A DNA stretch of 29,530 nt from Carex sylvatica (lineage: Eukaryota; Streptophyta; Magnoliopsida; Poales; Cyperaceae). The position numbers were made by a program, and so were the translations under genes. Shown piece by piece: positions 1 to 13,500 of this stretch (positions are counted from its first letter, which is position 1; every line of letters begins with the position of its first letter). The stretch lies in the NCBI GenBank assembly GCA_964058845.1, contig CAXKVR010000730.1:1-29530 (forward strand), read 5' to 3'. A model generated the notes under the pieces. It saw nothing but the letters and a program-made list of their open reading frames with translations. It did no database searches and had not been told where the DNA came from.

Positions 1-3000
1 GGAAATTGGTGTGAGATCTTCATTTTCTCCATCAATTAGCGCTCACAGATGTCGAAAGCATTCCCTGAACAAGGTTCTTGCAGTAATGGCACCAAGTCAA
101 CCGTCCCGTGCTCCTGCCACCACTGGTTCAGTTCGGTTTTTGTTCTTTTTTCTGTTTGACATGTTTTCCTGTTCTATTCTGTATATATTTCACATTTGTT
201 GGTCAAATTTAACTAAAGAAAACATGGATTGGCATAAATAAAATGAACAATTCGCAGAATAGAGTTAATGTTACTTCTTTAAAATTACACCTTATGGAAT
301 ACCCACAGTTATGCCTGTAAACGACACATGGTTGCTATTGCAAAACTTGAGAATAAAAAGTTTAAATTGGATACTACATGAATAAGTTACTTAGGTTTTA
401 TCCACATAAGATATTCATTTTACAACCTTTAAAGGTCTATCTGAAAAGTTTTCTGTAACTGAGTTTGGTTCTAGTTAGCTCATAACCTGTTTATACTGAT
501 AGGTGAAACATGGGATGACAATGACAGAGAAGATCTTGGCAAAGTCCTCAGATAGAGCAAAATTGGAGCCTGGAGAAAACATTTGGGTTAACATAGATGT
601 ATTAATGACTCATGATGTATGTGGACCTGGTACCATTGGCATTTTCAAGAAAGAGTTTGGTGAAAATGCAAAGGTTTGTTGTCTCAGTTGTTTCTAGAAT
701 TTTATACCAGTTGGTTCGTGATAGTTTTATTGCTGGGATTTAGTGTTGCACGAAAAGGGAAAAAGAAAAAAAAGGAACAGAGAAGGTTTGTACCAAATTA
801 TTTAGTGCAGTACAAATTGTCTTCTGTGTGATGTTAAATGTATCTCTGTGTTTTGGTTACACTGATATGATTTTCCATAATAAAAGCGATGACTGATTTG
901 CCAGGTCTGGGACAGAGAGAAGATAGTAATAATACCGGATCACTACATATTCACCTCGGATGAGCGTGCCAACCGGAATGTCGATATTTTGCGTGATTTT
1001 TGCTTGGAACAAAACATCAAGTATTTCTACGATATCAAGGACTTAAGTAACTTTAAGGTATAATGTTGTATCTGGAGATTTCAGTTCCCTCTTATAATTA
1101 TATTGTTTGGCCTTTGCTGAGCTCCTTTGAAAAATAATGGAGTTGTAGGTTAATCCAGATTACAAAGGTGTCTGTCATGTTGCACTTGCTCAAGAAGGTC
1201 ACTGCCGTCCTGGAGAGGTGAGCATTCAATTATTAGTTGTCTTCAAATTTCAAAATATGTTTTAAATTAGTTAAACGGAAAGTTTTCTGCAGGTTTTACT
1301 CGGCACTGATTCGCACACGTGTAATGCTGGTGCATTTGGCCAATTTGCAACTGGGATTGGAAATACTGATGCAGGCTTTGTTATGGGCGCAGGAAAGCTT
1401 CTATTAAAGGTTTATGACACTTCATTTTTTGGAACAGAAGTACAAAACTCTAGTTTGCAAATCTCATGAACTTGATTGGTTTCCATTTAGGTACCACCTA
1501 CAATGAGGTTTGTGCTGGATGGAGAAATGCCTAACTATTTACTTGCAAAGGATTTGATCTTGCAAGTGAGATCTCTTTCTTTTTCACAGTGAACCTTTTA
1601 TGTGTAAAAGCTTTTCAATTTATTATGTGTATATTTAATTTAATTGTGCAAATTGATGATGTATATTTGATGGGATATTTTTTTGACAATTGAGATATTT
1701 GACAAGTTCATTGAATAAGGTCACAAAGTTTAACAATAAATAAATTACACTTGTTCGCATGCATAGATAATCTGTCTATCAAATTTTACGTGATAAAATA
1801 ATTGATAATGCATCAAGGGTCTGTCACTCTGTCATCATCTTTTATGTGTATGATTAATGAAGACATGAATCTTGCTTTAAACTTGTTATCATGTTTGAAA
1901 TTTAACTGATTTTAACCCTTATTCAATTGTTCAGATTATTGGTGAAATTACTGTGGCTGGTGCAACCTACAAATCCATGGAGTTTGTTGGTTCAACTGTT
2001 GATAGTTTAAATGTACACCTCCTTATTTCCTATATTTTATAAGATTAGAATGTGAGTGAAAGTTTCACTAAAATATATTTTTGCTTTGAAGATGGAAGAG
2101 AGAATGACATTGTGCAATATGGTTGTTGAAGCTGGTGGCAAGAACGGAGTTGTTGCATCTGACGAAACTACATTCAAGTACCTTGAGGTATGAGAACTTG
2201 CCCTACTAAAACTATATCTGTTTCTTACGCATTAATCATGAATAAACATTTATTTGATAATTTTGAATGTTATTCTAGATATTATGGCATTAAAATGCCT
2301 CATTTTTTGGACAAGTGTATTTAGGATTTACATAAAGATAGTAATGGATTTTTGACTTTTTGTTCATGGTGCAGGGTAAGACATCTGTTAATTATGAACC
2401 TGTCTACAGTGATGAAACTGCAAGGTAAGTTTACGTGTATGACAATATATTTCACTTGGTAATGCTGGTTAAGTTGCTTGCAATTTTTTTTTCTCTGCTG
2501 ACCTCTTATATGCATTATCAACTTAGATTTATCAGCGAGTACAGATTTGATGTATCCAAGCTGGAACCAATTGTTGCCAAGGTACTCATTCCACCTTATC
2601 ATATGTTACATATAAATATATTCTCTTACAGTGGATGATATATCTGCTTTTCTTTTGATACTCCAGCCACATTCGCCTGACAATCGCGCTCTAGCAAGAG
2701 AGTGCAAGGATGTGAAAATAGACCGTGTGTATATCGGTTCATGCACCGGCGGAAAGACCGAAGATTTCATGGCTGCTGCTAAAGTTTTCCTAGCCTCTGT
2801 GAGTAGCTTCTGAGTTCATTATATATAATTATTTCAACAGTATCTGATATTTTGTGTGTAGAAAGAGAGTGCAGTGTCGTCATATTGTGCCATAAACGGT
2901 TACCCAGCAATTGGCTAGTTATTTGACATAATACATGTGATTGACTTGTATTGTCATATTGATTTTTGGCTTTCTTTTTCCTCTTTATGTATTTTGATTT

Positions 3001-3947
3001 GTGATGTTTATATGGTCCATCTTTCATGTTTCTCAAGAGCGGTTTTAATATATTCTGATATCAAATATTGCTGTTCAATCTGGTATGTCGCACTTTTGCA
3101 CATTTGTAGCTTGTGTATATATGTTTACTTGTTAGTAGATATACTAATTTGATTATCATTTAACTTAAAACAGGGAAAGAAGGCCAAGGTCCCCACTTTC
3201 CTTGTCCCTGCAACTCAGAAGGTAATATATCATATCAAAAATAAAAATAAAAACATCTGAGTTACCTATCTATTGCCAAAATTGAATTTATATCAGCATT
3301 TACTTCTTTATTGTTTCTTAGGTATGGGTAGATCTGTATACCCTTCCAGTGCCAGGATCAGGAGGGAAAACTTGCTCTCAGATTTTTGAGGAGGCTGGGT
3401 GCGACACACCAGCTAGCCCTAGTTGTGGGGCCTGTTTGGGTGGGCCTCGTGATACTTATGCTCGCATGAATGAACCTATGGTATTTCTTGTCTTAATTTA
3501 CTTTATTTTTTTATAAAGTTTAGAAAGGTCTTATAAAATGTGAAAGAATGCTAAAGTTTGTGTCAAATTGTATAGTTGCAATACCTCAACAGGCCAGAAA
3601 TCAAGGTTGAGGGCAATATATATATCTTGTTTAATGGGTAATTTCATTATACTTTTGGTTATAGCGGAAAGTATGAGGTTTTGGATGTGCTACCTAAAAC
3701 AATGCATTAAGAAATAATGTCCAGCCATATTATCAGTGCAAAAGAGATCTTTGAATAAAGTTTGTTAATTTATTGCTTCTTACTTCTTGCATTGACGCTT
3801 AAATTTCAGGTATGTGTTTCTACAACAAATAGAAACTTCCCAGGAAGAATGGGGCATAAAGAAGGCCAGATATATCTCGCCTCACCTTACACAGCTGCTG
3901 CCTCTGCCTTAACAGGTTACGTCACCGACCCACGAGAATTCCTGTGA
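1..3947 (+). CDS. IIL1: 3-isopropylmalate dehydratase large subunit, copy 1 (5'-partial)
   Basis: Large subunit of isopropylmalate isomerase, a [4Fe-4S] aconitase-family enzyme that isomerises 2- to 3-isopropylmalate in plastid leucine synthesis, paired with a small subunit. Exons, all GT-AG: 1-130 (end of exon 2; exon 1 lies upstream of the window), 503-673, 905-1057, 1149-1217, 1293-1409, 1491-1565, 1935-2012, 2092-2187, 2375-2424, 2527-2581, 2667-2798, 3174-3221, 3322-3480, 3810-3947. The frame is open throughout and ends EFL-TGA. Visible family motifs are [33 protein letters not shown] and SCGACLGG. The Cys of GSCTGG and the two of CGAC are the expected cluster ligands. The first exon fragment is the end of the transit peptide, before the conserved LAVMAP stretch. 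Exon sizes match copy 2 exactly, so both descend from one gene. It appears functional. Confidence 0.95.
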
Positions 3948-4519
3948 GAGTATTATGGAGCGACTTGTCATATGTTATATTGTATCATCAGAGGACATGG
4001 ACTGTTTATTATTAGTGTTATAATTTCCTGGGTCTACATAGCTAAAAATAAACACTGAGCTATAGAGTGGGACATAAATAAATTCTCTGCATGTTTTTAT
4101 TTCAACGGATTTGTCAATCTTGTTAAGTTTTGCCAGTACTATCTTTTTGAGAATTTAATGAACGTAGTGGGATTTTGATCTGTTTAGGCTCCTATTTTGG
4201 TACTTTATTTTAATTTGAATATTTCTCTTCCCATTGCGCATATGGGCCCTTGAATCTCTGTAAAAAATGAAAAAGGTGCTTCTCCTCCATTGGGCCGTAT
4301 TGCGGGTTACTGTGAGGAAAGTCTTCTTGGATTCCAAGTTTCGACACTCTTTTCTTCTTTCTTTTTTCCAACAATTGTGGTCCCCACTCTCCACATCGTG
4401 GCTTCAGGACTTGCGTTTCAAACTTGTCTTTCTCACTTCACTCCACTTCAGCTACTTATAAGCAAAAATCTTCTCTTTTAATTCATCAATTAACAAAATA
4501 AGTTCATAGAGAGTAAACG
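3948..4519 (+). promoter_or_regulatory. Intergenic region: copy 1 3' flank and copy 2 promoter
   Basis: These 572 bases carry the 3' UTR of copy 1 and then the promoter and 5' UTR of copy 2. A TATA-like CTTATAAG lies at 4455-4462, about 60 bases before the ATG at 4520. Nearly the whole block recurs at 14216-14790 before copy 3, with small indels mainly around 4230-4320. It therefore moved as one unit with the end of the upstream gene. No other gene is visible here. Confidence 0.6.
4047..4052 (+). terminator. Candidate polyadenylation signal of IPMI copy 1
   Basis: AATAAA lies about 100 bases after the stop codon at 3945-3947. An equivalent signal lies in the matching 3' flank of copy 2 near 14322. 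Assigned by motif and position only. Confidence 0.45.
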
Positions 4520-7500
4520 ATGGCTTCCTTTGTCATCTCTCATCACTCCGCTATATTCAGTGCAAAGGTCAGCCTTTTCATCAATTGATTTTGAACATAT
4601 CACGTTGTCTTTAGGGGTGTTCATTGGGTCCGGTTTATTCGGTTTTGAACCGAACCGAATTAGTTTGGTTCAAATGGTTCGGTTTGTTCGGTTTAATGGT
4701 TCGGTTTGGTTTGTTTTTTAAAATCGAATTATAACTTCGGTTCAGTTCGGTTTAAAAAATTTCAAAACCGAAATAATCGAACCGATCGAACTTTTATATA
4801 ATATGAATTTGATTCGAACTGCTTCAGTTTATTTCTTAATACTCCGGTTTATTTCTTAATCAATTGTTTTAAATAGTTGGTTTATTTCTAAATATCTTAG
4901 TTTATTTCTTAATATTTCGGTTTATTTTTTAATATATTCCGGTTTATTATAAATCAATTGTTTTAAATAAAAAAAATTAATACATTTCGGTTTGAACCGA
5001 ACAAACCAAAATAAAACTTCGGTTCGGTTGCAATGCTAATTCGGTTCAGTTCTATTTTTAAAATCAAATTATAACTTTGGTTTGCCAAGAACCGAACCGA
5101 TGAACACCCCTAGTTGTCTTGATATGCTATGGGGTCTTCGTACAGGATTTAGATGATTTCCATCCCTTTTTTTTTTTTTTTTGCAGAAGGGAAGTGGAGT
5201 AAAATGCCCCTTTAATCCTTCAATTAGATTATACAAAGGTAGAAAAAATGCTCTTTGCAAGACTCTTGCTGTTATGGCGCCAGCGCAGCCAACTCGTGCC
5301 CCTTCAACCACTGGCTCAGTTCAGTTTTCTACTTTTCTTCCTCTTTTTATTTTTCTTTTTGGGTAGAATTCTGTACATAATGTCATACATAACCCTATAA
5401 TTCCAAACATAGGTAAAATCACATGTCATCAATAGAAAAGAAAAATACAGGTTAAAGAAACTTTAGAGGAAGAAAATAATAAATATAACTCCTTTTAATT
5501 GCTTATTCAGAAAGTTTCCTAGACAATTCCTCCTTAAATCCATTTATACACAAATGAGACAGTTGGGGGCTTACATTTTTTAACTTATGGTTACATGTCC
5601 TACTTCATGTTAGGGGAGAGACCATATGTGATACATTTATTTGTGGATGTATGTGATTTTCATATTGTTCAAGCTCAGATGATATTCTTCCTTTTTTACT
5701 TTTGAAAACTAAAATTAAACTGTAATTCCTGTTGCTTTAGGTGAAGCATGGGATGACTATGACAGAGAAAATATTGGCTAAGGCATCAGATAGGGCAACA
5801 TTGGAACCAGGGGAGAATATTTGGGTCAATGTGGATGTCTTGATGATCCATGATGTGTGTGGTCCTGGCACCTTTGGCATTTTCAAGAGAGAGTTTGGCC
5901 AAAATGCGAAGGTAGTTTACCAAGGATGTTAAATTTTGACAGGCATTAAGTTCTATTGATATATTGTTGCTTTAGAGATTGTAAAAACTCTTTTGGGGTT
6001 CTGCAAATCATACCTGATATTCAGCATTATTTGCAGAAAACATCAGTAGTTTTGAACTTTTGGATATTTTGCATTTAAATACTCAGCCACTGGAACAGAT
6101 TGAAATTTCGCTCCTACTTCTAAAGAATCCCCTCCTTTTGCATGATAGCACAAATTAAATTAGAATAAAACCAATCTATACACTGTATCCTCTTTTTCAA
6201 TGTCTACCAATAATGAAGTGGTTTTAAGTTAATTTAAACAAATGAACGACAGATTATTCATTATGCGCTTTAACTTACCTTATTTTTAGGTTTAAGCTCA
6301 TCTTTCCGAACTACGGAGATGTCTTGTGTAATTTCAAAGCCAAACCATTTATTCGACTAATAAACAATATGCTTTATGTAACGGTTGTTTAATTTGTTTA
6401 TGCATGAAACCACCAGGTGTGGGACAGAGAAAAGGTCGTAATAATACCAGATCACTACCTATTCACCAAGGATGAGCGTGCTAACAGAAATGTCGACATT
6501 TTGCGTGAATTTTGCACTGAACAGAACATCAAGTACTTCTATGATATCAAGGATCTTAGCAACTTCAGGGTATTTTATATTTTTTGTTATTTTTGATATC
6601 TTAAATAACTTAGATTTGGTTCAGTATCGCACCTTTTCAGCCTTAACCAAGGCCGTTACTTATAGCTGCCAAGTTTACAATTCATTCCCTCTTTTTTCTT
6701 TTGTTTTTATTTTTTTATTTTGAGGAAAGCCCATTGACAATTTATAATATGGTACAAAACTGGTACTGATGTGAGTATATAAAACTATATATGCACTGCG
6801 TCCTTCATGTTCCTCATGTTGATTTTCTTAATGTTCGAAATTTAAATTAGGCGAATCCAGATTATAAAGGGGTATGCCACATCGCACTAGCAGAAGAAGG
6901 TCACTGCCGACCTGGAGAGGTATGAATATTTTCTAATTTGATTAAGTTTATATTATGTTGTTGTGAATTTTTAGGAAAAATGAATTGTATTAATTTCTTT
7001 ATTTTTTTAGACCTATATAGGCATTACATTTTTCATTCCTAACTCTACTATTATTTATAATTTCTTTCTTACCAATATAATCCTATAACTTCTAATAATG
7101 CAATAAACATACATAAATCTCAACACTCTCTCCCCTCTCAAGATGGGCAAAAGATGTCCATCAAGCCCATCTTGTCACAAAACCTTTCTAGATCTATTGA
7201 GCTAAATCATTTGGTGAAGCAGTCAGCTACTTGATCTCCAGTAGCTACATGACTCAGCTCCAATAGTCCACTTTATAGTTTTTCCTTTATGAAGAACCTA
7301 TCGATCTCCACATGCTTGGTTCTGTCATGCTGCACATGATTGTTGGCAATGCTGATCGCTGACTTGCTATCGTACCATAATTTCATTTGAGCTCTGTGAT
7401 TCACCTTAAGCTCTTCCAACAACCTCTTCAGCCACACCATCTCAGCAACTCCCAATGCCATATCCCTGTATTCGGCTTCTGCTGTCGATCTCGCAACAAC

Positions 7501-10500
7501 TGGCTGCTTCTTGCTCTTCCAAGAGACCAAATTGCCCCCTACAAACATGCAGTAGCCAGCTGTGGATCTTCTTTCATCTTGGCAACTAGCCCAATCAGAG
7601 TCACAGTAACCCTCAATGTTCATGTGTCCATTCTTCCTGAAAAACAAGCCATTTTCCGGTGCACTCTTCAGGTACCTCAGAATGTGATACACTGCGTCCA
7701 TATGGCCATTCCTAGGGTCATGTATGCAGCGACTCACCACGCTCACTGCAAATGAGATATCGGGACAAGTATGTGTCAAATAGATCAATCTGCCTACCAG
7801 TCTCTGGTATCTCTCACGATCAACCTCTTCTCCTGCCTCTACACTTATCTTGGTCTTCACATCAATTGGAGAAACTGCAGGCCTGCACCTCAATATGCTT
7901 GTCTCTGTAAGCAAGTCTAGGACATACTTCCTTTAGGATAAAACAATCCCCTCTGCTTCGCGAGTCACCTCAATCCCAAGGAAGTACCTAAGTTGTCCCA
8001 AATCCTTCACCTCGAATTCCTTCCCCAATTTTGCTTTCAACTGTGCAATTTCCTCCTCATCATTCCGGTAATGATTATATCATCGACATACACAGCCAGC
8101 ATAGTAATGTGGCCATAATATTGTCGAGAAAATACCGTGTGGTCAGTATTGATTTGCTGATAACCCATGCCTACCATAGCCTTCCTGAACCTATCAAACT
8201 AGGCCCGAGGGGACTACTTCAACCCATAGAGCGACTTCTTGAGCCTGCACACCTTACCCATTGTCTGGTTTGTGCCAAACACTGGTGGAACCTCCATGTA
8301 CACCTCCTCCAACAAATCACCATGAAGAAATGCATTATTCACATCGAGTTGGTGTAACTGTCATCCCTCATTCACTACCATGAAAACCAGTGTCCTCACT
8401 GTGCTCATCTTTGCCACTGGTGCAAAGGTATCATCATAGTCAATGCCATAGGTCTGACTGTACCCATTCGCTACCAATCGAGCCTTGTAGCGCTCAACCA
8501 GACCCTCTGGATTCTGTTTTACTGTGAAAACCCATTTGCATCCAACAGCCTTCTTGCTTGGTGGTAGTGACACAAGTTCCCAGGTTTTGTTCTTGCAAAG
8601 GGCACTGAGCTCTTTTAGCATGGCTGTTTTCCACTTTGGATCTCCTTTAGCAACCTGCCAACACTTAGGGATAGAGATAGTGTCTAGTGATGCAATGAAC
8701 GCTCTATGTACCGGTGATATATGTGAGTAAGAGACAAACTGAGCAATCTCATGCGGAAAACCATATCAGTCAGGAGGAATGCCCACATTCTCGCGAGAAG
8801 TCATTTTTACTGATAGGGGCGTGGGTGAAGTAAAGAGAGGAATTATAGCACCTGTATATTCTGAGTCTGAGGTGGATGGTGTAAGTGTCTCAGGAGTCAG
8901 AGTAGGCAGGGACAAGGGACTTGGCACAGGTGACACTGTAGGCACGGCTCCCTCACTCTGCTTATTTCTTCTCACATACACCTCACGGTATCTCGACTCC
9001 CCCTGAGCCTGAGTTCTACCACCTTCGGATCTATTCCTCTCAACTTTCGGCTCACCCACAGCCGAATCCTCTCTTTGTGGCTCAACCCTGGCCGAATCAT
9101 CCTTTTTCGGCTCAACCCTAGCCGAATTCTCATTTTTCGGCTCAATTCTAGCCAAATTCTCCTTTTCCGGCTCAACTCTAGCCGGATCCTCCTTTTCCGG
9201 CTCAACTCTAGCCGGATCCTCCTTTTCCGGCTCAACCCTGGCCGAATCCATCAGTGGGCAAGGAATACCACCCACACTCACCATCCTTCTCTCACTATCA
9301 CTACTACTCTCCCCCTCTCGCCTTATACCTCCTGTATCGAGCGAGTCTTCAAATGGTGATGTAGTCTCTGAGGAGTAGTAATGTTGGAGCTCGCAAAATG
9401 TAACATCCATACTCACAAACAATCTCTTCTCTATCGGACTCCAGCACACATAACCTTTTAAGTACCAGAGTAACCCACAAAGATGCATTTCATCGCTTTG
9501 GGATCCAACTTCTCCACTGTTGGTCTGTTGTCTTTTGACAAAGCACACACAGCCAAATACCTTAGGAGGAAGAATACCCCCATTATCTTTTTTCAACATC
9601 ACACACGGAGTCTGCCAGTCCAACACTCTAGATGGCATTCTGTTGATCAATTATGCGGCTGTCTGGACTGCTTGTCCCCACAAATGTTTTGGAACATTCA
9701 TGGAGATCATCATGCACCGGGCTACCTCCAACAAGTGTCTATTATTCCTCTCTGCCACTCTATTTTGTGCTGGTGTGTAAGGGCACGTGGTCTAATGATG
9801 TATCTCATGAACTGACAAATACTCCTCGAATGCCTTGTTTGTATATTCAGTCCCATTATCGGATCTCAGTGCCTTTACCACAGCACCAAACTGAGTTTGA
9901 ACTGCCTTATGAAAATCCTTGGAGCAAGCAAGTACATCACTCTTGTTCTTCATCAAATACAACCATGTGACACGAGAATAACAATCGATGAAAGTCACAA
10001 AAAATCTATACCCAATCATCGAAGTTGTTGAGCAAGGCCCCCATACATCCGAGTGTACCAGATCAAAGGCATGAGAACTCCTACTTCCTAAGCTTACATA
10101 CGAACTCCTTGTATGCTTCCCAAACTCACATCCATCACACACAAGTTTTTGTTTGTCAGCTTTCTCATACTTTGATGAAAACAGACGTTCCAGTAGGCTG
10201 AAAGAAGAGTTCCCCATCCGCCGATGAATCAGAAGCAACTCATCCTCCACATTCACCCCAGATCCTTCTGCCCCCACTCTATCGACCACAGATGCCAGCG
10301 CTGTGTCCATCCCTTTTCTATCCATTTACCACAACCCATCACGCCATGTGTCAGTCCCAAATATCCGACCTATCCCCTTCTCCTGAAAGACCATCGTCGG
10401 AATATCAAAGGTCACGATGCATTTCTGCTCACGAATAATAGCACTAATGGACACCAGGTTTACGGGAAAGGAAGGAGCATGCAACACATTAGTCAGAGTC

Positions 10501-13500
10501 ACTGAATCTATACATCTCACATTACCCTTACCAACCACGGGCTGGACCGTACCATCGGCTGTCTGAATGCTATCTGGGACTGTTAGGTGAGTATAGGAAG
10601 AAAACTCCATAGCAGCACCAGTCACATGGTGAGTTGCACCAGAGTCTACTATCCAATCTGATGATTTAGTAGTGGGTATAGAGGCAAGAGCAAGTGTGTC
10701 AGCGACCGCACTCTTCTCCTCACTTGCTCCTTTCTGCCTCCTCCTGACTATCTCCATGATTAGATCCTCCTCGGATAACCCCACAATAACTTGTTTCTCG
10801 TCCTTTGCAACCATCAAATTTGCCCGGTTGCCTCCTCTTCCACCTCTTTGACCCCCACGGCCACGTTTACAGTTCCCAGACTGCCCCCTTTCACCTGCAT
10901 CTCGCTTCTTAGGTGACTTATAACAAGTCTGTTTCAGGTGACCTACCTCACCACATATGTAACACCGTTGAGACTCACCTCTGAACCCTGTGTTACTTGT
11001 GCGATCTGAGTTGGAGACCGCTAGTGCTGACTTCACCCTTGAAAGTCCTGCTGCCTTAGCCTGTAGCCTAATCCGGCTTTCCTCCTCAGTTAAGTACGTA
11101 GCTGGCCCTTCGAGCCTCATGTCGATAGGTGGCAGCTCAACCTTCTGCATCTTCGACTTGCTCTCAATAGAATCTTGGTACACGGCCAACGCTCGTCGCA
11201 CCACGACAACCATCTCATCAGAGGTCAGCTTCGCACAAGCCTTTGCAAACGCATTCCCAGTCTTCTCCTCTGACATTGATCCGACTCAAATCTACGCCTC
11301 ACATATCAATCCAAGTCCGAATCCTTCCTGTTACTCTCTTAGACCCGATCTTACACTGTTAAGATCGAGATCCACATCATCTCCCTCTCTCTTCTTCTTC
11401 TTCTTGACCCGATCTTGATCTATCTCATCAAGATTCGAGTTCAAACCTCGATCAAACCGCGATCCAAACCCACTTCTCGGGTATCGTGGGATAGAGGCCC
11501 CTCACGCCGACCAATCAATACAAAGAGGCTACCTTTGGTGGTCAGTCGACTCTAGAAGAAGAGAAGACCGAGCGACGGAAGAGATGAGAGGAGCGGTTAC
11601 TGTAGCGGCGGCTCGGTACTGTAGCAAACCGGTTACTGTAGCAGCTAGGGTTAGGTTTAGGTTTTTAAGGCTCTGATACTATGTGGATTTTTAGAAAAAA
11701 TGAATTGTATTGATTCCTTTGTTCTTTTAGGCCTATATAGGCGTTACATTTTTCATTTATAACTCTACTATTCTTTATAATTTCTTTCTTATCAATATAA
11801 CCCTATAACTTCTAATAATGCAATAAACATACATAAATCTCAACGGTTGTCATTCTCATGCTGTAGAAAAAAATATTTTTTATCATCCTACGTAGGTTTT
11901 ACTGGGCACTGATTCCCACACATGCAATGCTGGTGCATTTGGCCAATTTGCAACCGGAATCGGCAACACTGATGTTGGCCTTGTCTTGGGCACAGGAAAG
12001 GCACTTTTAAAGGTAATTTTATCCTAATCTCATAATTGAGAATATCTTATGTCAAAAAATAAGAAATGATTCAGATTGGGTTGTGATTTTCTTCTTCTTT
12101 TTATTATTATTATTTTTTTCTCTGGGAATTCAGGTACCACCTACTTTGAGGTTTGTGCTGGATGGAGAAATGCCTCCATATTTACTTGCAAAAGATTTGA
12201 TCTTGCACGTAAGTCTTTGTTTATGCTCTTTAAACCTTCTTTGTAACTATTTTGCATAATTATACAGTGATTTTGTCTTCTTTTTTTTTTTTTCTTTTTT
12301 TTTTTTCAAATCTTACAGTGCTTGTTCATATGCTTTGCAGATTATTGGTGAAATTACTGTATCTGGAGCAACATACAAATCAATGGAGTTTGTGGGTTCT
12401 ACTGTTGACAGTTTAAACGTATCTCTTCTTCTAGCTGATTCTGTTTTAATAAAATTTGTAAGAAATGAAAAAGAAGCTTAAAGCTCTGAAATCTATAATT
12501 TTATGCTTCATAAATTTTCTAATGAAGATGGAAGAGAGAATGACACTGTGCAACATGGTAATTGAAGCTGGCGGCAAGAATGGAGTTGTACCACCCGATG
12601 AGACCACATTTAAGTACCTTGAGGTAACTTTTGTACCAGTTGAACAGTTCCTATCCAAATTCTTATAATACATTGCAATGAAAGGTCATCAGAAAAAATA
12701 GAAAATTTATAATCTATTTTAAAGATAGAACCAATAAACTTTCTCTTTTTGTTGTAGGATAAGACTACTGTCAAATACGAACCTCTCTACAGCGATGCGA
12801 ATGCTAGGTAGGTAGTTTGATTGTATTCTAGTTATTGTATTACATACTGAGACTTTCATCTATCATCTCAGTGAATGTTATGCTACAGATTTATTGCTGA
12901 CTACAAGTTTGACGTATCCAGTTTGGAACCTGTGGTTGCAAAGGTAAAGATAAAGATATTTTTTGAGAATTCTTGTTTAGAATTATAACAGATACATGTA
13001 ATTGTTTTTATTTTTAATAATTTCAGCCGCATTCACCTGACAACCGTGCCCTAGCGAGGGAGTGCAGGGATGTGAAAATAGACCGGGTCTATATTGGCTC
13101 ATGCACTGGTGGAAAAATTGAGGACTTTATGGCAGCGGCTAGGGTCTTTCTATCTTCAGTAAGTAGCTCTCTCTCTGAAATATTTGGCAGTGGCTGCCAA
13201 GGGTTATATTAATGTAAAGAAAGTTTACAACACACGATCAAAACTATATAACCCTTAATAGAAGTCCCCACTTTTCTAGTTAGTATTGTGCCTAAACTAA
13301 ATAACTCAATTCAATTTCATTTCTCAGGGGAAGAAGGTTAAAGTCCCCACTTTTCTCGTTCCGGCAACACAAAAGGTAATATACTTGGATACATCTTGGA
13401 AGGAGTAATTTTTTGGCCTCCAAATTGTTCTTCTTATAGCTGCACTATTCCTTTTTTCTGGTCTAGTATACCCTGTTAATTCAATATATTTGATAATTTT

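Larger units (their letters stand above)
6957..11850 (-). mobile_element. Ty1-copia LTR retrotransposon, degenerate, in intron 5 of IPMI copy 2
   Basis: A complete but decayed element occupies 6962-11845 (4884 bp), antisense to the host gene. Both LTRs are 164 bp and the 5-bp target duplication GTTGT flanks it (6957-6961 and 11846-11850). Read on the minus strand the order is LTR, primer-binding site, gag, protease, integrase, reverse transcriptase, RNase H, polypurine tract, LTR. Integrase before reverse transcriptase defines Ty1-copia. One reading frame runs from 11276 to about 8070 and is cut by at least seven nonsense codons; a frameshift follows the YVDD motif. By eye the two LTRs differ at about 14 of 164 sites, so the insertion is not recent. 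It cannot encode its own proteins. Confidence 0.95.

Noticed and set aside
4155..4481. Overlapping open frames on both strands upstream of copy 2
   Set aside because: They lie in the duplicated promoter block and are not conserved in frame between 4155-4481 and 14427-14752.
7387..7755. Plus-strand frames across the copia element
   Set aside because: They are antisense shadows of the RNase H, RT, integrase and gag coding sequence on the minus strand.
9055..9250. CRISPR-like regular repeat
   Set aside because: The 30-bp units are directly adjacent without spacers and keep a coding frame; it is a minisatellite in a plant retrotransposon.
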